Of a DNA stretch of 44,421 bases, positions 19,122 through 27,239 are shown piece after piece. The first letter of the stretch is position 1. Every line of letters begins with the position of its first letter. Position numbers and translations under genes: made by a program. This DNA comes from Corallococcus carmarthensis (GTDB lineage Bacteria > Myxococcota > Myxococcia > Myxococcales > Myxococcaceae). Location of the stretch: NCBI RefSeq assembly GCF_003611695.1, contig NZ_RAWE01000067.1, forward strand, positions 1 through 44,421, read 5' to 3'. The notes under the pieces were generated by a model. That model had not been told where the DNA came from. It saw only the letters and a program-made list of their open reading frames with translations, and did no database searches.

Positions 19122-19457
19122 ATGTTCATCGAAATCATCGTCCTGCCCCGTGAAGACGACGACCGGTCCCCGAAGCGTCGCCCGGCCAGGGCCTCCGCCA
19201 AGGCGTCCCCCCCGGCTCCGGAGAAACGCGGCCGGGCGGAGCTGGCCCAGGCGTGGCGTGACGAGGGCAAGGCCTTCCACGGCGCCGTCCTGGAGTTCAT
19301 CAAGGCCCAGCACCTGCTGGGCGCGGTGAAGTGGATGAGCGAGCCGGGCCTGCTGCCCCAGGTGACGCTCGTCGCCTCGGACCGCGTGCTGGAGAAGCTC
19401 CAGTCGGAGCCCCGCTTCGCGGCTGGCCGCTCGCTGTCCATGACCCTGCAGACCTGA
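19122..19457 (+). CDS. Uncharacterised 111-residue protein
   Basis: I do not recognise it. A conserved-looking N-terminal strand (MFIEIIVLP) is followed by a basic, disordered Ala/Pro/Lys stretch (about residues 15-40), then a helical region (ELAQAWRDEGKAFHGAVLEFIKA) and a C-terminal strand pair (PQVTLVASDRVLEKLQ). There is no signal peptide, membrane segment or metal motif. AGGAGGG lies 8 nt upstream of ATG, so translation is credible. The gene stands alone; the 294-nt gap after it (19458-19751) shows no gene or strong hairpin, and presumably carries the promoter of the next gene. Confidence 0.65.
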   Translation: MFIEIIVLPREDDDRSPKRRPARASAKASPPAPEKRGRAELAQAWRDEGKAFHGAVLEFIKAQHLLGAVKWMSEPGLLPQVTLVASDRVLEKLQSEPRFAAGRSLSMTLQT

Positions 19458-19751
19458 AGTCCCGCCGCCCCCCTTCACGGCGGCCTCCCCTTCCCCACTT
19501 TCTCGAAACCTGTTCGTGACACCGCGTGAGCCCTTCCGCGGTGCGCCGTGGCGTGGCCCGGGTGCGTCATCGTTGGCGGAAAAACCTGTCTCATCCTGTT
19601 TCACGATGCTGTCCGCCTTGACGGCCTCGTCTTGAATTCCACAGGATGCGCCCCCAACCCACGAGGTCTGGACACCCGGTCCGGACCGGACGTGGAAAGT
19701 CCCCGCCGTGCCTCCCGTCAGTGCGCCCCTCGCCTGGAATCGGAGCGGAAC

Positions 19752-21791
19752 ATGCGTTTGAAGAGATTGGCCCCCGTCGTCGTGTCGCTGTGTTGCGCCA
19801 CCGCTTCCGCCGAACAGCCGCGTGACAAGGAGGTCTACATCACCATCGGTTCGGAGGCGGTGACGACGGTGCGCTCGTCGTTCCGCGCTTCGGCCGGGCC
19901 CGCGCCCACGCTGGTGCGCGAGGCGAACGGGGTGAGCGTGCTCAAGCTCACCGAGTCGCAGCTGGGCGACGTGTCCTCCATCATGCATGACCAGTATCAC
20001 CGCTGCGCGGGCTTCATGGCGCACGACACGCAGGAGGCGGCGCTCGCGGCGCTCACGCCCACGCAGCCCACGCAGTCGCTGGTGAGCTACACGCTGGACA
20101 ACGCGGCGGTGGTCAACGGGCTGTTCTCCGGCCTGCAGGAGGCCAGCCTCCGCGGCACCATCACCCAGCTGGCCAGCTACACGAACCGCTACTACAACAA
20201 CTCCACGGGCGGCACGCAGGCGGCCAGCTGGCTGAAGAGCGCCTGGGAGTCCTACGCCACCGGCCGCAGCGACGTGAGCGTGCAGCTGTACACGCACTCG
20301 GGCTGGACCCAGCCCTCCGTCATCGCGACCATCACCGGCACCGTCTACCCGGACGAGGTGGTGGTGATTGGCGGCCACCTGGACTCCATCAACATCACCG
20401 TCGGCTCCTCCAGCCGGCCCACCGCGACGGCGCCGGGCGCGGATGACGACGCCTCCGGTGTCGCCACGCTGTCGGAGGTGTTCCGCGTGGCCATGGCGAA
20501 GGGCTACAAGCCGGCGCGCACGGTGAAGTTCATGGCGTACGCGGCGGAAGAGGTGGGCCTGTACGGCTCGCAGGCCATCGCGCAGGCGTACAAGACCGCG
20601 GGCACCAACGTGGTGGGCGTGCTCCAGCTGGACATGACCAACTACCGCGGCTCCACGTGGGAGGTGACGCTCGTCACGGACAACACCAACGCGGCGCAGA
20701 ACACGTTCCTGGGCAACCTCATCGACACGTACACGGGCTACACGCGCACCAACATCACGTGCGGCTACGGGTGCTCGGACCACGCGTCGTGGACCGCGCA
20801 GGGCTACCCGGCGTCCATCCCGTTCGAAGCGCAGATGAACAACGACAACCCCAACATCCACACGGCCAACGACACGCTGGCCAACAGCACGAACGGCGAC
20901 GCCAGCAACGCGCTGAAGTTCGCGCGCATCGGCGCCGCGTACCTGGCGGAGCTGGGCAAGGGCACCCTCCCGGGCCAGCCCTCGGACACCACGGCCCCCA
21001 CCGTGGCGCTCACCGCCCCGGCGAGCGGCGCGACGGTGAACGGCACCACCAGCATCACCGCGACGGCCAGCGACAACGTGGGCATCAGCAAGGTGGAGTT
21101 CCTGGTGGATGGCGCGGTGAAGGGCACGGTCTTCTCCTCGCCGTACAGCTACGCGTGGGACAGCCGCACGGTGGCCAACGGCAGCCACACGGTGACGGCG
21201 AAGGCGCACGACAGCGCGGGCAACAACACCACCGCGACGGCGCGCACGGTGACGGTGGCCAACGTGTCCACGTCCGGCACCTACGACACCACGCTCAAGA
21301 CGGTGCGGTGCACGGCGGCGGCGGCCACCTGCGACAGCGGCACGCTCTTCAACGGCCGCGGCTCCATGGGCCCGGAGGTGAACACGCCCAACACGCTGCG
21401 CGGCACGTGCGGCGACGGCAGCGAAGGCACCTACCGGAGCGATGAGTCCGTGGAGGCCGTCAAGGTGTCCACCGTGGACGGCTCCAACTTCGCCGCGGGC
21501 AAGCAGGTGAAGGTGGAGGCCACGGTCTGGGCCTACGCCAGCCCGTCGTCGGACCGGCTGGACCTGTACTACACGGCCAACGCCACCGCGACGACGCCCG
21601 TCTGGACGCTGCTCACCACCCTCACCCCGGCGGCCGCGGGCTCCCAGACGCTGTCCACCACGTACACGCTGCCCTCCGGCACCGCCCAGGCCGTGCGCGC
21701 GCAGTTCCGCTACGGCACCGGCAGCCCGGGCAGCGCGTGCGTCTCCAACAGCTACAACGACCGCGACGACCTGGTGTTCGCCGTCCAGTGA
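19752..21791 (+). CDS. Secreted M28 aminopeptidase with Ig-like and shared C-terminal domains
   Basis: This is an exported zinc aminopeptidase of the Vibrio leucyl-aminopeptidase type, 679 residues. A signal peptide (RLAPVVVSLCCATASA) leads into a propeptide, then the di-zinc catalytic domain: His209 and Asp211 in GGHLDS, the bridging Asp among 231-233 in PGADDDASG, the catalytic Glu266-Glu267 pair in AYAAEEVGL, LQLDMTNY, and a late His in GCSDHASW. An Ig-like domain (APTVALTAPASGATVNG onward) follows at about 415-505, then a C-terminal module (about 509-679) also present in the HEWGH protease upstream. I use ATG 19752 with GGAG nearby; the frame open to 19548 lacks a signal peptide. Confidence 0.92.
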   Translation: MRLKRLAPVVVSLCCATASAEQPRDKEVYITIGSEAVTTVRSSFRASAGPAPTLVREANGVSVLKLTESQLGDVSSIMHDQYHRCAGFMAHDTQEAALAALTPTQPTQSLVSYTLDNAAVVNGLFSGLQEASLRGTITQLASYTNRYYNNSTGGTQAASWLKSAWESYATGRSDVSVQLYTHSGWTQPSVIATITGTVYPDEVVVIGGHLDSINITVGSSSRPTATAPGADDDASGVATLSEVFRVAMAKGYKPARTVKFMAYAAEEVGLYGSQAIAQAYKTAGTNVVGVLQLDMTNYRGSTWEVTLVTDNTNAAQNTFLGNLIDTYTGYTRTNITCGYGCSDHASWTAQGYPASIPFEAQMNNDNPNIHTANDTLANSTNGDASNALKFARIGAAYLAELGKGTLPGQPSDTTAPTVALTAPASGATVNGTTSITATASDNVGISKVEFLVDGAVKGTVFSSPYSYAWDSRTVANGSHTVTAKAHDSAGNNTTATARTVTVANVSTSGTYDTTLKTVRCTAAAATCDSGTLFNGRGSMGPEVNTPNTLRGTCGDGSEGTYRSDESVEAVKVSTVDGSNFAAGKQVKVEATVWAYASPSSDRLDLYYTANATATTPVWTLLTTLTPAAAGSQTLSTTYTLPSGTAQAVRAQFRYGTGSPGSACVSNSYNDRDDLVFAVQ

Positions 21792-21822
21792 GCCTCACGG
21801 CGGTGACGTGAATTGAAGCGGA

Positions 21823-21861
21823 GGGGATCCGGGGCGTTCACCCGGGTCCCCTTCGTGTTTC
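21823..21861 (+). terminator. Intrinsic terminator after M28 peptidase gene
   Basis: An 11-bp stem (21823-21833 with 21841-21851, 7-nt loop, one G-T pair) is followed by ttcgtgtttc. It starts 32 nt after the peptidase stop and ends at the stop of the convergent kinase gene. Confidence 0.75.
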
Positions 21862-24853
21862 AGGCCGCCTGGAGCCCTTCGATGGGCAGCTCCACCACGA
21901 AGGTGGAGCCCAGGCCCGGCTTGCTGTCCACGGTGATGCGGCCGCCGTGCGCCTCCACCACCTGCCGGGCAATCCACAGCCCCAGGCCCAGGCCGCCGTA
22001 GTTGCGGCCGGGCACCGCGCGCTCGAAGCGCTCGAAGATGCGCGCGCGGTCCTCCTCGCTGATGCCAATGCCCTGGTCGCGCACGGTGAGGCGCGCGGTG
22101 CCGTCCTCGGCGGCCACGCACACCGCGATGGGGCGGCCCTGGCCGTACTTCGCCGCGTTCGCCAGCAGGTTCGTCACCACCTGGTCGATGCGCTGCTTGT
22201 CATACCGGCCGACGAGCGGCGTGCCCGCGTCCAGCGTCACCGTCACGCCCATCTTCTCCACCTCGTCGCGCAGCCGGGCCACCGCCCTGCCCACCACGGC
22301 GGTGAGGTCCACGTCGTTCAGGTCCAACGCCAGCCGGCCCGTGGTGAGCTGCGACACGTCCAGCAGCGTCTCCATCAGCGCGTGCAGCCGCTGCACCTGC
22401 CGGCCGGCGGACTCCAGCGGGCTCTTCGCGCGGCCCAGCGCCTCGTCCCCCAGGCTGCGCTCCAGCCGCTCCAGGTGCAGGCGGAAGGCGGCCAGCGGCG
22501 TCTTGAGCTCGTGGCTCGCCACCGCCAGGAAGTCGTCCCGGGCCTGGAGGCTCTCGCGCAGCGACTGGGCGAGCAGCTCCTGGCGCAGGGTTTCGCGGCG
22601 CATGCGCGACAGCTCCAGCATGGAGCGCACGCGCGCCACCAGCTCCCGCGCGCTGAAGGGCTTCACCAGGTAGTCGTCCGCGCCCGCCTCCAGCCCCTCC
22701 ACCGCGGACTCCTCCCCGGCGCGGGCGGACAGCATCACCACGGGGACGGCGCGCGTGGACGGCATCTCGCGCAGGGCGCGCAGGAGGCCGAAGCCGCCCA
22801 GCCGGGGCATCATCACGTCCGTCAGCACCAGCTCCGGCGGCTGCGCGCGCGCGGCCGCCAGCGCGGCCTGACCGTCCGTGGCCAGCGTCACGTCGAACGA
22901 CGGGGACAGCACGCGGTCCACGTACTCGCGCATGTCCGCGTTGTCGTCCACCACCAGCACGCGGGCCCGGGGCGCGTCCCTGTCCCCTCCTTCCGCCAGC
23001 GGTGACGCGGCTTCCAGCGCGCGGGGCGCGGGCTCCGCGTCCGACCAGCGCTCGGCCTCCTGGAGGAAGGGGCGCACGCCCGGGGCGGTGGACTGCCGCT
23101 GGCGCGAAGCCTGGAGGCGGTCCGCGGGCAGGTGCGCATGGCCCCGGGGAATGCGGACGGTGAAGGTGGTGCCCCTGTCCTCCTCGCTCTCCACGGCCAC
23201 GTCGCCCCCGTGCAGCGCCACCAGCTCGCGCACCAGCGCCAGCCCGATGCCGGTGCCTTCGTGGGTGCGGCTTCGCGCGTTGCGCACGCGGTGGAAGCGC
23301 TCGAAGAGGTGGGGCAGCTCCGCCGCGGGGATGCCCGTGCCCGTGTCGGTGACGCGCAGGAGGACGTCGTGGCCCCGGACCTCCTGCCGCACGACGATGC
23401 CGCCGTGGAAGGTGAACTTGAGGGCGTTGGAGAGCAGGTTGAAGACAACCTTCTCCCACATCTGCCGGTCCACGTAGACGGGCTCCGGCAGCTCGCCGCA
23501 CTCCACGCGGAAGGACAGGCCGGTGCGCTCGATGGCGGAGCGGAAGTGGCCGGTGAGGTCGCGGGTGAAGACGGCCAGGTCGGTGGGCTCGAAGCTGGAG
23601 TCGATGCGGCCCGCCTCCAGCCGGCTGAAGTCCAGGAGCGTGTTCACCAGCCGCAGCAGGCGGCCCGCGTTGCGGTGCACGAGCTCCAGGTCCTTGCGCG
23701 CGCCTTCCGTCACCGGCACCTGCGCGAGCACGTCCTCCAGCGGCCCCAGCATCAGCGTGAGCGGCGTGCGGAACTCGTGGGAGATGTTGTGGAAGAAGGC
23801 CGTCTTCGCCCGGTCCAGCTCCGCCAGCGCCTCCGCCCGCTGGCGCTCCTCCTCGTAGGCGCGCGCGTTGCGCAGCGACACCGCCACCTGCGCGCTCAGC
23901 AGTTCGGAGAAGGAGGCGTGCCCCTCGTCGAAGGCGCGGTTGGGGGACAGCGCGGTGACCAGCACTCCCAGCGGCGCGGCCGTGCCCGCCCCGGCGAGCG
24001 GCTGGAGGAGGAGCGTTCCCACCGAGTCCCCGAAGGGGCCGCCCTCGAGGGCCAGGAGCGCCTCCAGACCGTCGCGCAGCACCCGCTCGCCTTCGAGCGC
24101 GCGCAGGTACGGGGCCGCCTCCCGCGAGTCCACGTCCAGCAGGACGGTCTTCGGGCTCAGCGGCCCACCGCGCTCGATGCCCACGGCCCCGCACAGCGTC
24201 AGCGACCGGCCATCCTCCGAGCACAGGTAGATGAGCGCGCACGGCACGTCCAGCGGATGATCCGCCAGGGCCTTCGCCAGGTCACCGCACGTCTTCGTCA
24301 CGCTGCGCGTGTCCGACGCCTGGGCGGACAGGTCGCGCAACAGCCGCATGCGCCGCTCGCTCAGCACCCGCGGCGTCACCTCCGCGCACACCGCGAGCAT
24401 GCCGCCGATGGCGCCCGTGTCGTCGTAGGCGGGCGCGTGGCTGACGTCGAAGTAGGACTCCTCGCGGTAGCCGCTGCGGTTGAGGAGCAGCCGGAGCGCG
24501 GGCACCCAGCTGGCGACGCCCGTCGTCATCGCCTCCCGCACCAGCGGCTCCAGCGAATCCCACGCCTCCGCCAGCGTGCCGCGGATGTCCGTGCCCAGCG
24601 CGGCCGGGTGCTTGTCGCCAATCACCAGCGAATAGGCGTCGTTGTAGAACTGGGTGAGCCGCGGGCCCCAGGTGAGGATCATGGGGTAGCGCGACCCGAG
24701 CAGCGTCTTCACGAGCATCTTGAGGCTCGTGGGCCAGGAGGCCACGGGACCCACCGGCGAGGCGTCCCAATCATGCGCGCGCACCAACGCGTGCATCTGG
24801 CTGCTACCGGTGAAGAGGGTCTCCGGAGTCTGCGGCGGAACGTCCTGATTCAT
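21860..24853 (-). CDS. PAS-GAF-kinase-receiver-kinase hybrid protein
   Basis: This 997-residue cytoplasmic sensor has no membrane segment. Order: N-terminal PAS-like domain (about 30-165, with ILTWGPRLTQFYNDAY), GAF (about 180-330), first HisKA with phospho-acceptor His359 in HNISHEFRTPLT, first HATPase (DTGTGIP, GTGIGLALV), a receiver with VLVVDDNAD and Asp679 in LTDVMMP, second HisKA with His781 in VASHELKTPLA, and second HATPase (VRDQGIGI, GGLGLGLWI) at the C-terminus. Two complete kinase cores around one receiver suggest an internal relay. The ATG has GAGGAG about 12 nt upstream, a long spacing. It is divergent from the peptidase gene at 25037 and forms a single-gene unit. Confidence 0.92.
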   Translation of the reverse strand: MNQDVPPQTPETLFTGSSQMHALVRAHDWDASPVGPVASWPTSLKMLVKTLLGSRYPMILTWGPRLTQFYNDAYSLVIGDKHPAALGTDIRGTLAEAWDSLEPLVREAMTTGVASWVPALRLLLNRSGYREESYFDVSHAPAYDDTGAIGGMLAVCAEVTPRVLSERRMRLLRDLSAQASDTRSVTKTCGDLAKALADHPLDVPCALIYLCSEDGRSLTLCGAVGIERGGPLSPKTVLLDVDSREAAPYLRALEGERVLRDGLEALLALEGGPFGDSVGTLLLQPLAGAGTAAPLGVLVTALSPNRAFDEGHASFSELLSAQVAVSLRNARAYEEERQRAEALAELDRAKTAFFHNISHEFRTPLTLMLGPLEDVLAQVPVTEGARKDLELVHRNAGRLLRLVNTLLDFSRLEAGRIDSSFEPTDLAVFTRDLTGHFRSAIERTGLSFRVECGELPEPVYVDRQMWEKVVFNLLSNALKFTFHGGIVVRQEVRGHDVLLRVTDTGTGIPAAELPHLFERFHRVRNARSRTHEGTGIGLALVRELVALHGGDVAVESEEDRGTTFTVRIPRGHAHLPADRLQASRQRQSTAPGVRPFLQEAERWSDAEPAPRALEAASPLAEGGDRDAPRARVLVVDDNADMREYVDRVLSPSFDVTLATDGQAALAAARAQPPELVLTDVMMPRLGGFGLLRALREMPSTRAVPVVMLSARAGEESAVEGLEAGADDYLVKPFSARELVARVRSMLELSRMRRETLRQELLAQSLRESLQARDDFLAVASHELKTPLAAFRLHLERLERSLGDEALGRAKSPLESAGRQVQRLHALMETLLDVSQLTTGRLALDLNDVDLTAVVGRAVARLRDEVEKMGVTVTLDAGTPLVGRYDKQRIDQVVTNLLANAAKYGQGRPIAVCVAAEDGTARLTVRDQGIGISEEDRARIFERFERAVPGRNYGGLGLGLWIARQVVEAHGGRITVDSKPGLGSTFVVELPIEGLQAA

Positions 24854-25036
24854 CGCGGGCGCTGCTCCTCACGTCACGTCAGCGAGCCATTTCCCTATGC
24901 CGGGTTCCAATCGCTGCCCACTGGAAAAATGCCCATCCGTCCGGAGTGGAGCACCTTCCGGGGGCCTGGCTGGCCGCCTGCTTGGACAGGGCGGGCGGGC
25001 TGTCCTTCGCCGGGCACCGGTCTCACCTTGGAAGAG

Positions 25037-26104
25037 ATGATGCCATCCCCCCAGGCCGAATCCCGGGTGCTGCGCGAGAAACATCCCACCGAGGGCGCGG
25101 AGCGCGGCCGGCTGTCACCCCGCCGCGAGGCCCTGCTCCAGGCGCGCATCAAGGACCTGTCCCTGCGGCTGGGGGGCACGCCCCTGGAGCGATACATCGC
25201 GCAATTACACGCGGAGCTGGAGGCGAAGGGGCTGTCCTTCAAGCCCCAGTGCTACCTGTCCGACGAATGGGGCTGTCCGTCGGGGGTGCCCGTCATCGGC
25301 CTTCCATTCTACCTGGCGGATCCGGAGCTCCTGTCCATCGAGGCGGAGCTGGGAGGCAGCGCGGAGACGGAGGCCGAAATCCTCATGTATCTGCGACACG
25401 AGGCGGGCCACGCGTTCAACTACGCCTACCGCCTCTATGACACGGACGAGTGGCGCCGCGTGTTCGGCGACTACGGCCGGCCGTATCAGGATGATTACAA
25501 GCCGCGGCCCTTCTCGCGCCGGTACGTCTTCCACATCTCCGGCTGGTACGCGCAGAAGCACCCGGACGAGGACTTCGCGGAGACCTTCGCCGTGTGGCTC
25601 ACGCCGGGCAGCGACTGGGCGAAGCGCTACCAGGGCTGGGGCGCGCTCAAGAAGCTCCACTACGTGGAGGACATCGCGAAGCGGCTGGGCCGCACGACAC
25701 CACCCGTGCAGCTGGCCGAGCCGGACTTCACCACCGAGGAGATGGAGGGCACCGTCCAGGACCACTACCGCCAGCGCGAGCTGGACGAGAAGGTGGACGT
25801 GGAGCTGCGCAACGCCTTCGACCACGCGCTGGAGGACATCTTCTGGGGCCCGGGAGAGGCGCCGGTGAGCGCGGCGACGCTGGTGCAGGCGGAACGCCAG
25901 CGCCTGCTGTCCACCGTGGGCCACTACGCGGGGGTGAGCCGGGGCGTGGTGCGCGCGCTCGTGGACCATCTGGCGGAACGCACCGCCGCGCTGAACCTCA
26001 CCCTGCACCCGGACGACAGCCGTGAGGCGGCGATGCAGCTCGCGTCGCTCGTCACCGTCCTGGCGATGAACTACCTGCACACCGACCGTTTCTTCGAGGA
26101 CTGA
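25037..26104 (+). CDS. Putative HExxH zinc metallopeptidase
   Basis: This 355-residue cytoplasmic protein has a zinc-binding helix RHEAGHAFNYAY, with His121, Glu122 and His125. A downstream DEDFAETFAVWL segment offers an acidic third ligand, in the manner of gluzincin-like families. The motif context is specific (YLRHEAGHAFNYAYRLYDTDEW), and there is no signal peptide. I cannot name a characterised relative. Start is ATG 25037 or ATG 25040 directly after it; GGAAGAG overlaps the first, favouring the second by spacing. The ATP-grasp gene starts 1 nt after its stop codon, so the two are translationally linked and probably act on the same substrate. Confidence 0.8.
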   Translation: MMPSPQAESRVLREKHPTEGAERGRLSPRREALLQARIKDLSLRLGGTPLERYIAQLHAELEAKGLSFKPQCYLSDEWGCPSGVPVIGLPFYLADPELLSIEAELGGSAETEAEILMYLRHEAGHAFNYAYRLYDTDEWRRVFGDYGRPYQDDYKPRPFSRRYVFHISGWYAQKHPDEDFAETFAVWLTPGSDWAKRYQGWGALKKLHYVEDIAKRLGRTTPPVQLAEPDFTTEEMEGTVQDHYRQRELDEKVDVELRNAFDHALEDIFWGPGEAPVSAATLVQAERQRLLSTVGHYAGVSRGVVRALVDHLAERTAALNLTLHPDDSREAAMQLASLVTVLAMNYLHTDRFFED

Positions 26105-26105
26105 C

Positions 26106-27143
26106 ATGCCCGTGAAGGCTCTTCGCATCGCCGTCCTCCACTACCAGCCCAAGAACGACACCCCCGACCCCGTGGTGACGCAGGTGAGCGCGGCCCTGCG
26201 CGCGGCCGGCCATGAACCGGTGGACGTGCGCGTGGATGAAAGCGTCTCCGACCTGGTGCGGCTCGTCACCCGCGCCCGCGCGGACCTGGTGTTCAACCTC
26301 TGCGAGACGTTCGCGGAGGACTACCGGCTGGAGGTCAACGTCGCGGCGGTGCTGGAGCTGGCGCGCATGCCCTTCACGGGCTCCGGCACCGCGGGCCTGC
26401 TGCTCGCGCAGGACAAGGTGCTCACCAAGCAGCTGCTCCAGTTCCACGGCGTGCTCACGCCCCGGTTCGCCACCTTCGACGGCATCTCCTTCCAGGCGAA
26501 TGGCGACCTGTCCTTCCCGCTGGTGGTGAAGCCCGCACGGTCGGATGCGTCCATGGGACTGGGAGTCGAGAAGGACATGGAGGGGCTGGCGCGGCGGGTG
26601 AAGAAGATCCGCGAGGAGTACGACGACGAGGCGCTGGCGGAGGAGTTCATCGAGGGGCGCGAGCTGTACGTCGGCGTGGTGGGGGACGCGGCGAAGCCGG
26701 AGGTGCTGCCGGTGGTGGAGCTGGACTTCGGTTCGCGGTGGAACCGCAAGCGGATGAAGATCGCCAACCGCGAGGTGAAGTTCGGCCCGGAGACGCCGGG
26801 CAGTCCGCACCTGGTGCTGCCCACGGACCTGTCGGACGAACTGGCGGGCCGCATCGGCCGCGCGGCCGTCACGGCGTTCCGCGCGCTCAAGCTGCGGGAC
26901 TACGCGCGCATCGACTTCCGCGTGTCCAGCCGCACGAACGAGCCCTACCTCCTGGAGGTGAACCCCAACCCCTACCTGGAGACCCAGTGCGAGGTGGCCA
27001 TGGGGGCGAAAGAGCGCGGCCTGAGCTACGAGGCGCTGGTGCAGCGCATCGTGGACACCGCGGCCCGGCGCCACGGCCTGGGAGTGGCCACCAAGGCCAC
27101 CGCCGGCGCGCCCGCCCGGGACGCCGCCCCCGCCCCGCACTGA
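26106..27143 (+). CDS. ATP-grasp ligase, D-Ala-D-Ala-ligase-like
   Basis: This is a carboxylate-amine ligase that activates a carboxylate as acyl phosphate and joins it to an amine. The 345 residues show the Ddl pattern: an N-terminal Rossmann-like lobe (RIAVLHYQPKN... VFNLCETFAEDY), the ATP lobe (VVKPARSDASMGLG; EEFIEGRELYVGVVG), and the metal site DYARIDFR with EVNPNPYL, where Ddl has EANTSPG. Unlike a housekeeping Ddl it has an altered substrate pocket and a disordered Ala/Pro-rich tail. It follows the metallopeptidase by 1 nt (TGAC then ATG). A ligase coupled to a peptidase suggests synthesis and trimming of a small peptide or peptide tag; the substrate is unknown. Confidence 0.85.
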   Translation: MPVKALRIAVLHYQPKNDTPDPVVTQVSAALRAAGHEPVDVRVDESVSDLVRLVTRARADLVFNLCETFAEDYRLEVNVAAVLELARMPFTGSGTAGLLLAQDKVLTKQLLQFHGVLTPRFATFDGISFQANGDLSFPLVVKPARSDASMGLGVEKDMEGLARRVKKIREEYDDEALAEEFIEGRELYVGVVGDAAKPEVLPVVELDFGSRWNRKRMKIANREVKFGPETPGSPHLVLPTDLSDELAGRIGRAAVTAFRALKLRDYARIDFRVSSRTNEPYLLEVNPNPYLETQCEVAMGAKERGLSYEALVQRIVDTAARRHGLGVATKATAGAPARDAAPAPH

Positions 27144-27239
27144 CGCGAGGGCCGGCCGTCCTGTCGCGCCAGTGACGCCCTCCCGCCCCGGGCCCGGATT
27201 CCGGTGGCCCGGCCGGGGGCGTTGCTCTATGGGGGATGG

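Noticed and set aside
21060-21260. Short tandem-looking GC repeats in the Ig-like domain of the M28 peptidase
   Set aside because: The similarity is codon bias and Thr/Ala/Gly-rich coding; there is no exact repeat of useful length.
23132-25036. Extension of the metallopeptidase frame upstream to 23132
   Set aside because: That part is antisense to the hybrid kinase and has no domain; the peptidase start at 25037-25040 has GGAAGAG and a sensible N-terminus.
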